From positions 1-34,839 of the forward strand of contig CAJWRJ010000017.1 of the NCBI GenBank assembly GCA_913046215.1: a DNA stretch of 34,839 nt. The letters are read 5' to 3'. The DNA comes from an uncultured Legionellales bacterium (GTDB taxonomy: Bacteria > Pseudomonadota > Gammaproteobacteria > Eutrophobiales > Eutrophobiaceae). Positions 24,902-33,143 of this stretch are shown here, piece after piece. Position 1 is the stretch's first letter. The number at the start of each line of letters is the position of its first letter. The position numbers and the translations under genes were made by a program. The notes beneath the pieces are model-generated. The model ran no database searches. It was not told the origin of the DNA and saw nothing but the letters and a program-made list of their open reading frames with translations.

Positions 24902-25324
24902 TCATTCCCCCATAATTTGAAAAACAATATTTCGTTTTCTAGATTGAGTATCAAAATCAATTATTACTACATGCTGCCATGTTCCAAGCATAAGTTTTTT
25001 ATTCAAAAAAGGAATAGCTAATGACTGACCTTGAATTTGTGCGCGCAGGTGACTATGCGCATTATCTTCTCCCGCATTTAAAGTATTATGACTCCATTTT
25101 TTATCTTCAGGCACCAATTTTTTCCAAATAGTTTTCGTATCGCTACGAAGGCCAGGCTCATCCTCAAAAATCATGACCGAGGCTGTAGTATGTTTGACAA
25201 ATATAGTAATAACGCCATCATCCATGTCTATCTCTGAAAGTGTATCTGACATTTTTTTTGTTATATCTCTAATTTCATCATCACCTTTCATATTCAGTGC
25301 AAATTCTTTTGTAATTACTGGCAT
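24902..25324 (-). CDS. yjbQ: YjbQ / UPF0047 family protein
   Basis: A 140-aa single-domain protein. Family blocks: IFVKHTTASVMIFEDEPGL, DNAHSHLRAQIQGQSLAIPF and LGTWQHVVIIDFD. Conserved His/Glu residues suggest metal or phosphate binding. Some members have thiamine-phosphate synthase side activity, but the physiological role is unsettled. A GGAAAA site lies before the ATG. The first 10 nt overlap the end of the HD-domain gene, suggesting coupled translation. Confidence 0.92.
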   Translation of the reverse strand: MPVITKEFALNMKGDDEIRDITKKMSDTLSEIDMDDGVITIFVKHTTASVMIFEDEPGLRSDTKTIWKKLVPEDKKWSHNTLNAGEDNAHSHLRAQIQGQSLAIPFLNKKLMLGTWQHVVIIDFDTQSRKRNIVFQIMGE

Positions 25325-26199
25325 ACATTTTCCTCGGCATTAATCGATCTTAGATAGTCAAGTTCTTCCTTAGAAATATTCCCATCTCGTGCATCTTTTA
25401 GAATATCATCAAATAAACCATTAGCTAATAGTTTACGAAGCATAAGTAATACTGCTTTACCAATTCTACCTTCATTCATAAGTTTATTAAGATAGCCCAA
25501 GGCTTCTGAAAAACTCTCCTCTCCACGATTGTAATAATCGTTTCCTCGATTTCTATTGCTGTATGCTTCTAGTTGTTCACATGCTACAAGAATTTCACCT
25601 AATTCTCTTGTCCAGGCAGGCGCACTATTCATTTTTTCAGGGTAGTAATAATACAGCACCACTTTTTCCATCCAATCTTTCCATTCAATATCCTGTTTCT
25701 TGAGCTTAGGCTTAATTCTTTTCATTTGTCGTTTAAAACGTCTCGCATAGCCTAGTCTCATTTCTACTTGTTCTTTTGTCCAATCAACATTTTCAATTCC
25801 AATATTACGAAGTTTTGAGGAGAACATATCCAAAAATGCTTCGGTTTCTTTTCCATATATTGTGTCCGGGTATCTTTTACGCCATTCTAAAGGCCGTGTT
25901 GGTATATTATTATTTTTTGCCCATGACCATATTTCCCCAAATAATTTTTGGTCTAGACCGGCACGGCCTAAGTCATGTAAAAAACAACTAATTTGATACT
26001 CATAGATAATTTTTTCATTATGACCTAAATATTTAGCTACAACTGCACTCATTTTAGCCGTTCTGATTACATGGCCTTTATCGTAACCTGAAATTATTTC
26101 ACCTTTTTTTTCAGGGTGTGGATAATCGTAGTATTTCAACAATTCTTCAACTGTTGATTCAGGAATCCATATTAATGATTTAGGTAATATTAGTTTCAT
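25315..26199 (-). CDS. HD-domain phosphohydrolase-like protein
   Basis: A 294-aa cytoplasmic protein. The N-terminal part has an HD-type pattern: HVIRTAKMSAVVAKYLG followed by SCFLHDLGRAG, giving the first His and the His-Asp pair of the metal site. The C-terminal half is helical and unrecognised (PAWTRELGEILVACEQLEAY; RIGKAVLLMLRKLLANGLFDDI). The HHE and GYP signatures of c-di-GMP HD-GYP enzymes are not visible, so nucleotide substrate is unknown. It overlaps yjbQ by 10 nt. Confidence 0.75.
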   Translation of the reverse strand: MKLILPKSLIWIPESTVEELLKYYDYPHPEKKGEIISGYDKGHVIRTAKMSAVVAKYLGHNEKIIYEYQISCFLHDLGRAGLDQKLFGEIWSWAKNNNIPTRPLEWRKRYPDTIYGKETEAFLDMFSSKLRNIGIENVDWTKEQVEMRLGYARRFKRQMKRIKPKLKKQDIEWKDWMEKVVLYYYYPEKMNSAPAWTRELGEILVACEQLEAYSNRNRGNDYYNRGEESFSEALGYLNKLMNEGRIGKAVLLMLRKLLANGLFDDILKDARDGNISKEELDYLRSINAEENVCQ

Positions 26200-26279
26200 A
26201 TTAGAGAGTCTAAAAGAAAGATAAAGTAAAAGTAAATTAAATATAGTTATAGGTAAGAATATTTGTTATTTTTTATATT

Positions 26280-26909
26280 ATGTTAATAATTACTATTAAA
26301 AGCAGGTATTTTTTTACATTAATTCTGCTAATTTCAATAATTGCGGGCTGTACGAAAAAAACTCCAGCTCTACCTCTACTTTCAAATGATTCAGTAGTCC
26401 TTGCTTTTGGAGATAGTCTTACCTATGGTTATAATGTGACTAAAAATAAAAGCTATCCTGCGTTGCTTCAAAAATTAACAGGACTAAAAGTCATTAATGC
26501 AGGTATTTCAGGAGAGGTTTCTGAGGAAGGTTTAGCGAGATTTCCAAAAGTTTTAAATGATTATAATCCAAAATTAGTGATCCTTTGTCATGGCGGAAAT
26601 GATTTACTTCGTAAAATGGATATCGAAGAAATGGAGTCTAATATACGGGCTATGATACAGCTATCATTGGATAGAAAAATTCCACTTATTTTACTTGGAG
26701 TACCTAAGCCAGGCATATTTTTATCCTCAGCAGATGTTTATAAAGAAATTGCTAGTTCAATGAATACTATTTTTATGGAGGATCTAGTATCTAATGTGCT
26801 CAGCGATAAATTACTAAAATCTGATTCGATTCATCCAAATGAGAATGGCTATAATGTAATGGCTGAAGAAATATATTCATTATTGTTAGATTCAGGCGCT
26901 ATTAAATAA
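26280..26909 (+). CDS. SGNH/GDSL esterase lipoprotein (TesA-like)
   Basis: A 209-aa protein with a lipoprotein signal (hydrophobic stretch ending IIAGC, lipid on Cys23). SGNH blocks are complete: block I AFGDSLTYGYN with the nucleophile Ser, block II NAGISGEVS, block III GGNDLL and block V DSIHPNENGY with catalytic Asp and His. This matches the TesA/arylesterase group, usually periplasmic soluble; here membrane anchoring is predicted. Substrate is unknown. It is upstream of a MAPEG gene on the same strand by 50 nt. Confidence 0.9.
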   Translation: MLIITIKSRYFFTLILLISIIAGCTKKTPALPLLSNDSVVLAFGDSLTYGYNVTKNKSYPALLQKLTGLKVINAGISGEVSEEGLARFPKVLNDYNPKLVILCHGGNDLLRKMDIEEMESNIRAMIQLSLDRKIPLILLGVPKPGIFLSSADVYKEIASSMNTIFMEDLVSNVLSDKLLKSDSIHPNENGYNVMAEEIYSLLLDSGAIK

Positions 26910-26959
26910 CAATTTAATAAGTTTAATATATAATTTTTTAATTTCTATAGGAGGGTTTG

Positions 26960-27397
26960 ATGCAGCAAATTAATGAAATGCTTCTTCCATTTTTTCAAAT
27001 AGGTTTTCTACTATGTGTAGCTTTTTTGTTAATATGGAATAGGGTGCTTATACTACGAGTTGTCAAATTTAGACGTGAAAAGAAAATAATATTAGGTACA
27101 GGCGATGACGAAGAGTTAATACGTGCTATTAGGTGCCATGGAAATTTCGTTGAATGTGTTTCTATAGGAATTATTATTCCGATTATTCTTTTTTTTCAAA
27201 AAGAATTTGTAGTCTTTAGTTTCGTAGCACTAGTTTTGTTATGCATTGGAAGATATTTTCATTCAGAGGGACTCAAAAATGTTGATGAAAACTTAGATCT
27301 TAGAAGGAAAGGAATGTATTTTAGTTATCGCTATGCAAATATTGTATCACTTACTGGTGTTGCTCTTTATATTTTGCATATTATTATGTCTCTTTGA
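26960..27397 (+). CDS. MAPEG family membrane protein
   Basis: A 145-aa protein with four hydrophobic segments. IRAIRCHGNFVECVSIGIII carries the family RxxxxNxxE pattern after the first helix, and GRYFHSEGL follows the third. Bacterial MAPEG proteins (YecN-like) are of uncertain function; eukaryotic relatives use glutathione or eicosanoids. The start is the ATG at 26960, 4 nt after AGGAGGG; a TTG one codon earlier overlaps the spacing. Its end overlaps the NYN gene on the other strand by 51 nt. Confidence 0.87.
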   Translation: MQQINEMLLPFFQIGFLLCVAFLLIWNRVLILRVVKFRREKKIILGTGDDEELIRAIRCHGNFVECVSIGIIIPIILFFQKEFVVFSFVALVLLCIGRYFHSEGLKNVDENLDLRRKGMYFSYRYANIVSLTGVALYILHIIMSL

Positions 27398-27910
27398 AAC
27401 TTTTTTTGAGGGAAGCGTAAACCAATCCTCTTTTGTGATTTCATGAAAATGGTCAGCTTCCTCAATAATTAGTCTAGAGGTTGTGCTTACAACAGCGGCA
27501 ATTTCAACGCGCACGCCCTCTGATTTAAGATGTCGCACTAGCTCGATATAATCCGAATCGCCTGACATAATGATTATTGTATCGACTTTATCTGCAACTT
27601 GAATTGCATTGATAGATAGTGGTATATCAGCACTTTTATGACATGGCCTTACTGATCCGTGATAAAAATTATGTAAACGTTCCTGAAGTTTATTTGAAAT
27701 ATGCTTACCTTCTCGAAAATAAACTAGACGACTTAAACCTCTATTGACTAAAAGTTTTGGTATCAATATATCAAAATTTAACATTGTATTAGTGTCATTT
27801 GATTCTGAATGAACACTTCGTTCTATATTGTTTCCATCAATTAAAATTGCAACTGATTGTGAGATTGCTATATTTTCTCTATTATTTTGAGTTTCAGTGA
27901 TTTCATTCAT
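27347..27910 (-). CDS. NYN-domain (PIN-like) putative RNase
   Basis: A 187-aa protein of the LabA/DUF88 group. The PIN-like core shows SVAILIDGNNIERSV with the first acidic residue, then IIMSGDSDYIELVRHLKSEG with the Asp pair, then VEIAAV. These acidic positions bind Mg in NYN nucleases. The N-terminal about 17 residues and a Lys-rich tail are outside the domain. RNA target is unknown. It follows the dUTPase gene by 21 nt on the same strand and overlaps the MAPEG 3' end antiparallel. Confidence 0.85.
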   Translation of the reverse strand: MNEITETQNNRENIAISQSVAILIDGNNIERSVHSESNDTNTMLNFDILIPKLLVNRGLSRLVYFREGKHISNKLQERLHNFYHGSVRPCHKSADIPLSINAIQVADKVDTIIIMSGDSDYIELVRHLKSEGVRVEIAAVVSTTSRLIIEEADHFHEITKEDWFTLPSKKVSKRHNNMQNIKSNTSK

Positions 27911-27931
27911 AATGTTTTTTGCAAAATTTCA

Positions 27932-28369
27932 TTAATTAATTTTTTTATTATCATCTTCTGTTTTTGTTTTTATATTGTAATTTGCATTCTGCCTTTTAAT
28001 GTTAACAGCATGCTTTTGTTGATATATGTCAAATACTTTTTCAGCAGTCAATCCAGCACACATCATCGCTGAAACAAGAAAATGTAATATATCGATTAAT
28101 TCTACACGTATATTTTGTAAATCAATCTCATCTTTACTCCACCATTTCCATAATAGCTCATTATCTAATTCTAGTAATTCTTCTTTTATTGCTTTTGAAT
28201 AGTTTGCTAACCACTCATTGGGCAGTTCATTAACCATTATTTGATTTTTTTCTACCGCAGCCATAATCGTTTGCATATTTAAGTCATTACCCGATTTATC
28301 CTTAATATTATTCTTTTTAAAGACATAATTATTAAGATCTTGCTGCATTTTGAAAATGTCTTTTAACAT
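27932..28369 (-). CDS. dUTP diphosphatase, all-alpha type
   Basis: A 145-aa protein of the dimeric dUTPase / MazG-like all-alpha superfamily. Metal-binding acidic motifs are visible: KEELLELDNELLWKWWSK and VELIDILHFLVSAM. The C-terminal QQKHAVNIKRQNANY is also family-like. It would convert dUTP to dUMP, keeping uracil out of DNA; it differs from the trimeric Dut. GGAGATAGCT before the ATG is a good ribosome site. It is the first gene of a pair with the NYN protein. Confidence 0.85.
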   Translation of the reverse strand: MLKDIFKMQQDLNNYVFKKNNIKDKSGNDLNMQTIMAAVEKNQIMVNELPNEWLANYSKAIKEELLELDNELLWKWWSKDEIDLQNIRVELIDILHFLVSAMMCAGLTAEKVFDIYQQKHAVNIKRQNANYNIKTKTEDDNKKIN

Positions 28370-28533
28370 AGCTATCTCCGCATCTGATTACATATATACT
28401 TTATTACAATTCACTTCATATAGTGTTATATAAGCATAAATGTCTTAGTTTGTTTAATACTATATAATAATATTTTTTATATCTACTTATCTTTTTAATG
28501 TTTTAATCAATTAAACTAATAAAAAATAAAAAT

Positions 28534-29421
28534 ATGCAAGTTAATAAAAGATACATATTGCATGGCTTTTTACCTGCTTTTTTTTCTGCATGCTTTTTTG
28601 CTGTCATGGTTGCTTGTATTAAAATTGTATCCTCTGAATTATCAGTAATACAGCTAGTGTTTTTAAGAAGTTTTGTTGGCCTAATAATTATTTTTCCTAT
28701 AATTATTCCTCGAGGCATCCAATTTTTGAAAACTTCGGTAATTCATATGCATTTAATAAGAGGCTTAATAAGTATTTCAGCGATGACTTGTTTATATTTT
28801 GCTATCGCAAATATTGGCTTGTCTGAGGCTACATTGTTAAATGCAGCATCTCCTTTATTCATAGCATTATTAGCTTTTCCAATTCTTAATGAACGTATTA
28901 ATTTAAAAATTTTCTTTATTTTACTCATCGGATTTTTTGGAGTCGTTCTTATTTTAAAGCCTGGTACGTCTATGTTTTCTATTGGTGCTATTATTGGACT
29001 TTGTTCAGGTTTTTTTATTGCCTGTGCAAAAATATTAATACGATATATGGCTAATACTGAACCTGTTATGCGAACTGTTTTTTATTTTAGTGTTTTTTCG
29101 ACAGCGTATTCTGGCATAGCAATGATATGGTTTTGGGAAACCCCCAGTACTCATGATTTATTAATTATGATTTTTGCAGGTATCTGTGCAACAGGAGGTC
29201 AAATGCTCCTAACATATGCTTTTACAAACAATCAAGCATCCACGGTATCTCCATTTACATATGTAACAGTAATGATGGCAACAATATTTGCCTGGATTGG
29301 ATGGGGCGAATTACCAGACCTAAGTTCTGGTATTGGTGCTTTTTGCATAGTCAGCTCGTGCTTATTTTTAATATTTCAAGGAGGGCTACCAACTGCTTGG
29401 AAACGTAAGGAATTAAATTAA
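28534..29421 (+). CDS. DMT superfamily transporter, EamA type
   Basis: A 295-aa inner-membrane protein with ten hydrophobic segments forming two EamA repeats. SEATLLNAASPLFIALLAFPILNERI is the end of repeat 1 and ASTVSPFTYVTVMMATIFAWIGWGEL that of repeat 2. Such carriers export metabolites or amino acids, and substrate cannot be predicted. It is preceded by a 164-nt AT-rich gap and converges with an alpha/beta hydrolase 10 nt away. Confidence 0.9.
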   Translation: MQVNKRYILHGFLPAFFSACFFAVMVACIKIVSSELSVIQLVFLRSFVGLIIIFPIIIPRGIQFLKTSVIHMHLIRGLISISAMTCLYFAIANIGLSEATLLNAASPLFIALLAFPILNERINLKIFFILLIGFFGVVLILKPGTSMFSIGAIIGLCSGFFIACAKILIRYMANTEPVMRTVFYFSVFSTAYSGIAMIWFWETPSTHDLLIMIFAGICATGGQMLLTYAFTNNQASTVSPFTYVTVMMATIFAWIGWGELPDLSSGIGAFCIVSSCLFLIFQGGLPTAWKRKELN

Positions 29422-29431
29422 AACTTTGAAG

Positions 29432-30334
29432 TTACTTTGATCTAGCTATTACATCTAAGACATGTTTAATTATTTCATCTGGCGCTTCCCTATGAATCTG
29501 ATGCCCACTATCATTGATAATTGTCTGCCAGCTATTATTGCTTAATTTCAAAAGGTCTTTCTGCATGTTTTGCCACTCTGATTCAAGAGAGATTCCATCA
29601 ATCACAGGTAGTTGACCTTTTCCTCTAGACAAAATAGCAATCGGTATATCTTTTATAGGTCCTGAATGTTTAACTTGGTAGGCGCTTTCTTTAAAATATT
29701 TTAATTCGCCCATTTGAGCAAAAGTTGCTTTACGACTTGAGTTCAAAAAGTACCAATACTTTTCAAATTTACTGAAATCCTCTGGGGCAAGGTTTTTCCG
29801 GCCTGTTATCAGGGGTTTTTTCTCTGTATTGTCTAGTGCGGATAACCGATATATTTGGTCAGGATGGGAGGAATCGACTAAGACTAAACCAACTATATTT
29901 AGTGGAAACTTGGCTGCTAAATAACGGGCTGTAAATCCACCAAATGAATGTCCAATGATAACAAAGGGACCAGGCACTTCAGCTTTTTTAATTAAAAGAT
30001 TCAACTCGTGAACAATAGTTGCTGTTGTCCTCATGCCTCTACCGGGATCACTCCATCCATAACCTGCTCTGTCATAAAGACAAACGCGATTAGTATTGGA
30101 TAACCGTTGAGCGATTTTGTACCAGCTTGCTGATGATTCAGCGATACCAACATCTATTAGAATTGTTGGTAATTTATCACCAAGGCAGTCTATGTACATT
30201 GTTTGAAACCCAATATTAATAAAACGCCCTGGTGGTTTGAATGGTTTATGATCATCAGCATGAACATTCATAATAACGGGGATTGCTAAGCAAATAGCAT
30301 AAAAAAGATCTTTTAGTTTTTTTGAGATTTTCAT
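29432..30334 (-). CDS. Exported alpha/beta hydrolase
   Basis: A 300-aa protein with an N-terminal signal (hydrophobic 9-22, cleavage near VHA-DD). The alpha/beta hydrolase fold shows CLYDRAGYGWSDPG (oxyanion/cap region), the nucleophile elbow VIIGHSFGGFTA with Ser130, and the catalytic His in NDSGHQIHREAP. The acid residue is probably in the strand VLVDSSHPD or later. Substrate is unknown (ester or similar). It starts 2 nt after the MerR gene, hinting at coregulation. Confidence 0.87.
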   Translation of the reverse strand: MKISKKLKDLFYAICLAIPVIMNVHADDHKPFKPPGRFINIGFQTMYIDCLGDKLPTILIDVGIAESSASWYKIAQRLSNTNRVCLYDRAGYGWSDPGRGMRTTATIVHELNLLIKKAEVPGPFVIIGHSFGGFTARYLAAKFPLNIVGLVLVDSSHPDQIYRLSALDNTEKKPLITGRKNLAPEDFSKFEKYWYFLNSSRKATFAQMGELKYFKESAYQVKHSGPIKDIPIAILSRGKGQLPVIDGISLESEWQNMQKDLLKLSNNSWQTIINDSGHQIHREAPDEIIKHVLDVIARSK

Positions 30335-30336
30335 TA

Positions 30337-31326
30337 TTAATTATCGATAACTATCTCTTCAGCTGTAACAATCTCAGTAAGTGCTTTTTCAAGAATGGAT
30401 CTAGCATGCCCAGTCATGTTGCCTAACAATCTATGCAATTCAGCATCTTTCTTATATCTAGTTATACATTCCTCACTGTATGCTTCGAATTGCAATAACT
30501 TAATTATAATACTAGATAAGTGCTGAGGACACTCGCATTTAATAGTTGACGATGCTGATGATAGCTGTATCAATTGTTTAGTTGTGTAAGTCTTTTTTGG
30601 AGAAGACTTACGTATGTCCGAGTCGATAGCTATAACCTCTGCAGGTTGTTTGCTTTTAGCGATATTTCTAATTTCAGTTCTAAGATGTTCAACTGAGATC
30701 GGAGCTTGAAAGAAAACAATATTGTTTTGGCCTAATTTTTTCTTTGTGGAATTATTCATAAATCCATAAATAAGTACCAGCTGGTTCGCACCCGATTGTT
30801 TATACAATCTTTCAATATTATGCACATGATCACTTTGTATAGTTGGGAATTCCATAACTAATATATCGATTTTTTCTGTATTTTCTCTTTTGTTAAAATC
30901 TTCCTCATTTCTATAAATTCCAGAGAAGTAGAAATTAGAATCAACCGCATTTGAGTATTCTAGTTGTAAAGACAGGACATCTCCTATGGCTACAACACTA
31001 TTTTTCCTCTGCATGTCAGTTGTATCTGTTAATTGATTTCCTTTTGTTGCGAATTCCAAACGCTGACTGAGTTCACCATTATTCAGTTTTGCAATACTAC
31101 CAATTGCATGACCCTTATCGACAAGAAGCTTGAGTAGAGTAAGACGATTTATATCTTCACGTCTGTATAATCTATCTGCTTTCTCAGAACGATCAGGCAC
31201 TACAACACTATAACGCCTCTCCCAAATACGAAGAGTATCAACAGGAATGTTTGTGATACGGGAGACAACTCCAATTTTAAATGTGTTAGTTAAGTCTTTT
31301 TCTAAATTACTGTTTGAATATGACAT
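30337..31326 (-). CDS. MerR-family regulator with sensory-type C-terminal region
   Basis: A 329-aa regulator. A MerR HTH lies at about 15-80 (TFKIGVVSRITNIPVDTLRIWERRY, LYRREDINRLTLLKLL). The remainder has an alpha/beta, Rossmann-like segment (about 110-225; VVAIGDVLSLQLEY, IDILVMEF, NQLVLIYGF, IVFFQAP) and a helical end. The layout resembles CarH/LitR-type MerR proteins, but the cobalamin DxHxxG motif is not visible, so B12 or light sensing is not supported. It is divergent from a nitroreductase. A palindrome 13-32 nt upstream of its ATG may be its own operator. Confidence 0.84.
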   Translation of the reverse strand: MSYSNSNLEKDLTNTFKIGVVSRITNIPVDTLRIWERRYSVVVPDRSEKADRLYRREDINRLTLLKLLVDKGHAIGSIAKLNNGELSQRLEFATKGNQLTDTTDMQRKNSVVAIGDVLSLQLEYSNAVDSNFYFSGIYRNEEDFNKRENTEKIDILVMEFPTIQSDHVHNIERLYKQSGANQLVLIYGFMNNSTKKKLGQNNIVFFQAPISVEHLRTEIRNIAKSKQPAEVIAIDSDIRKSSPKKTYTTKQLIQLSSASSTIKCECPQHLSSIIIKLLQFEAYSEECITRYKKDAELHRLLGNMTGHARSILEKALTEIVTAEEIVIDN

Positions 31327-31338
31327 AGCAATTTACTC

Positions 31339-31358
31339 GTGTTTGTTAAGTTAAACAC
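31339..31358. promoter_or_regulatory. Palindrome upstream of the MerR-type gene
   Basis: GTGTTT-GTTAAGTT-AAACAC, perfect 6-bp arms with an 8-nt spacer, 13-32 nt before the regulator ATG. Position and symmetry suit an autoregulatory operator. Confidence 0.4.
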
Positions 31359-31475
31359 AATATAGACATAATATGGACAGGAGTCGATAAGAATTGAATT
31401 TTGACGTGTACAAAGCACATGGTTTGTAAAAATATTTTATAAATAACTGTTTTTATTATATATTTTTTTAAATTA

Positions 31476-31488
31476 TTGTCATGGACAA
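31476..31488. promoter_or_regulatory. Short palindrome in the MerR/nitroreductase divergent region
   Basis: TTGTC-ATG-GACAA, 5-bp perfect arms with a 3-nt spacer, about 87 nt before the nitroreductase ATG. It may be a regulator site for the divergent promoters. The rest of the 248-nt region is AT-rich with no ORF, and no other site is clear. Confidence 0.3.
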
Positions 31489-31574
31489 AAAGTTATATAT
31501 TGTGCGATTTCTTAGTATTTTTGGGGCATGCAAATACAATTGATTAATATGAAACACAAGTCTAAATTAAATAC

Positions 31575-32138
31575 ATGACCAATCAGTCTCGTAATCTTGC
31601 TAATTTGATTATGTCCAGAAGGACAATTCACAATTTTGTTCCAGATAAGGTGCCAGATATATCGTTAATCAAAGAAGCTATCGAAATTGCATGCTGGGCT
31701 CCCAATCATCATCTTACAGAACCTTGGCGTTTTTATTTACTGGGTAGCGAAACGATTACTAGCGTATGTGATTTGAATAAAAAGATCTTAACTGCGAGCA
31801 GCAGTAGTGATGCCGCACAAAAAAAATATTTACGATGGCTTAATATCCCAGGCTGGTTAATTGTAACATGTAGAAAATCTGCAAATGAACTTACCTATTA
31901 CGAAGACTATGCGGCGTGTTGTTGCGTGATACAAAATTTCATGCTTTATCTTTGGAGCAATGGTATTGGGACAAAATGGTCAACTGGAGATATCATAAGA
32001 GATGATGAATTTTACGATATCATTTGGGTTAATAAAGATTTAGAGAATGTTGTTGGAATTATTTGGTATGGTTATTCAGAGGATACCCCAAAAACTACTA
32101 GAAAAAATATATCGAAAACTCTAATTGAGTTACCATAA
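31575..32138 (+). CDS. Nitroreductase family flavoprotein
   Basis: A 187-aa FMN-dependent oxidoreductase. MSRRTIHNFVPDKVPD begins the FMN-binding region; ACWAPNHHLTEPWRFYLLG and IGTKWSTGDI are typical of YdjA-like short nitroreductases. It lacks the long C-terminal extension of larger members. The natural substrate is unknown. It is divergent from the MerR-type regulator, which may control it. Confidence 0.88.
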   Translation: MTNQSRNLANLIMSRRTIHNFVPDKVPDISLIKEAIEIACWAPNHHLTEPWRFYLLGSETITSVCDLNKKILTASSSSDAAQKKYLRWLNIPGWLIVTCRKSANELTYYEDYAACCCVIQNFMLYLWSNGIGTKWSTGDIIRDDEFYDIIWVNKDLENVVGIIWYGYSEDTPKTTRKNISKTLIELP

Positions 32139-32145
32139 ATTCTAG

Positions 32146-32670
32146 CTAGATACAGTCTCGTATCTTTATCCATTTTTCATCAGCAATTCCTATTTTTTTT
32201 GCCTCTGCAAAATACTCATCACAAAGATCGACCTGAGGATTGGTCGATCTAGATAATATCCAAGCGTACTTTAGTGTGGGGCCAATGACTAAAGCCATCG
32301 TGTAATCATTATCTAACTTTACTATGTTGTAGCCTCCGTAGAACGGCCAAAAGAAGGATACTTTTAGACTTCCAATATTTTCATTATTAACAAAATAAGC
32401 TTTGCCAATAGCCTCTTTCCATTTTGCATTACTTGGGTTTTTCCCTCGGTTAATAACAGTAATTCCACCATCTTCTCTGAGTGAATATTCAGCGTAAACT
32501 TCAACTAAATCTCTTTCAAAACTGTGATCAAGCCTAGCTATTTCATGCCATATTCCAAGATATTTATTAATATCAAAATTAGAGATCGGCCTTACACCTT
32601 TTGGTGTTGTTGTGCAGGCTATTATGCTAACTATAAAAAAAGTGATTACAATATTTTTTTTAAGATCCAT
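32146..32670 (-). CDS. blc: Bacterial lipocalin lipoprotein
   Basis: A 174-aa outer-membrane lipoprotein. The lipobox SIIAC puts the lipid on Cys19. The lipocalin start motif NKYLGIWHEIARLDHSFERD (GxW), the middle LDNDYTMALVIG (TDY-like) and the end WILSRSTNPQVD (R-containing) are intact. Blc binds lysophospholipids and similar lipids and is often stress-induced. It converges on the nitroreductase gene with a gap of 7 nt. Confidence 0.92.
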   Translation of the reverse strand: MDLKKNIVITFFIVSIIACTTTPKGVRPISNFDINKYLGIWHEIARLDHSFERDLVEVYAEYSLREDGGITVINRGKNPSNAKWKEAIGKAYFVNNENIGSLKVSFFWPFYGGYNIVKLDNDYTMALVIGPTLKYAWILSRSTNPQVDLCDEYFAEAKKIGIADEKWIKIRDCI

Positions 32671-32781
32671 ATTTCTTATACTTCTTTATTAATTTGACCC
32701 ATATCTTTATACTATTTAGTCTATAAAAAATAAAAGAGTTTTTTAAATAATTTTGATCTTGTTTTAGGAGTACTAGCTCGA

Positions 32782-33123
32782 ATGCGATTTTTCATTGTAT
32801 TTATTGCCTTATTTCTTATCCATGGATGTTCAAACGATGGGGATGGAGAAGGTATTGTTGAATATGATTCAGAGCAAGTTACCATCAATGTTGATCATGC
32901 AACTGATGAGATTGAGTTTATGCTAAAACGATCGATTGCAGGGATTGAAGATCTCGTTTTTTTATATGCAGATAATGGATGGCGTACGGAAGAATTACAA
33001 CGTCAATTGATGGAAAAAATAGATGAGTTAATGCTGTTTTATTTTGAAAATGGACGTGATATGTCAGAGTTAGAGAAAAAACTTGTCGAAATTGATAGGC
33101 AACTTAAATCATTAGAATATTAA
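32782..33123 (+). CDS. Small lipoprotein of unknown function
   Basis: A 113-aa protein with a lipoprotein signal (IHGC, lipid on Cys16). The mature part is acidic at first (SNDGDGEGIVEYDSE), then helical with two similar halves: ADNGWRTEELQRQLMEKIDELM and ENGRDMSELEKKLVEIDRQL. It is not recognised. It lies 20 nt before a periplasmic ankyrin protein on the same strand and may work with it. The ribosome site (AGGAG) is 13 nt from the ATG, which is rather far. Confidence 0.72.
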   Translation: MRFFIVFIALFLIHGCSNDGDGEGIVEYDSEQVTINVDHATDEIEFMLKRSIAGIEDLVFLYADNGWRTEELQRQLMEKIDELMLFYFENGRDMSELEKKLVEIDRQLKSLEY

Positions 33124-33143
33124 TATAGAGGATAATAATCGCA

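Noticed and set aside
28500-28516. Near-palindrome GTTTTAATCAATTAAAC before the EamA gene
   Set aside because: It is A/T-rich with unequal arms, in an AT-rich gap where such matches arise by chance.
30337-31326. MerR-type protein as a B12-dependent light sensor (CarH/LitR)
   Set aside because: The cobalamin-binding DxHxxG motif and the upstream four-helix ligand pattern are not visible, so only a general similarity of layout remains.
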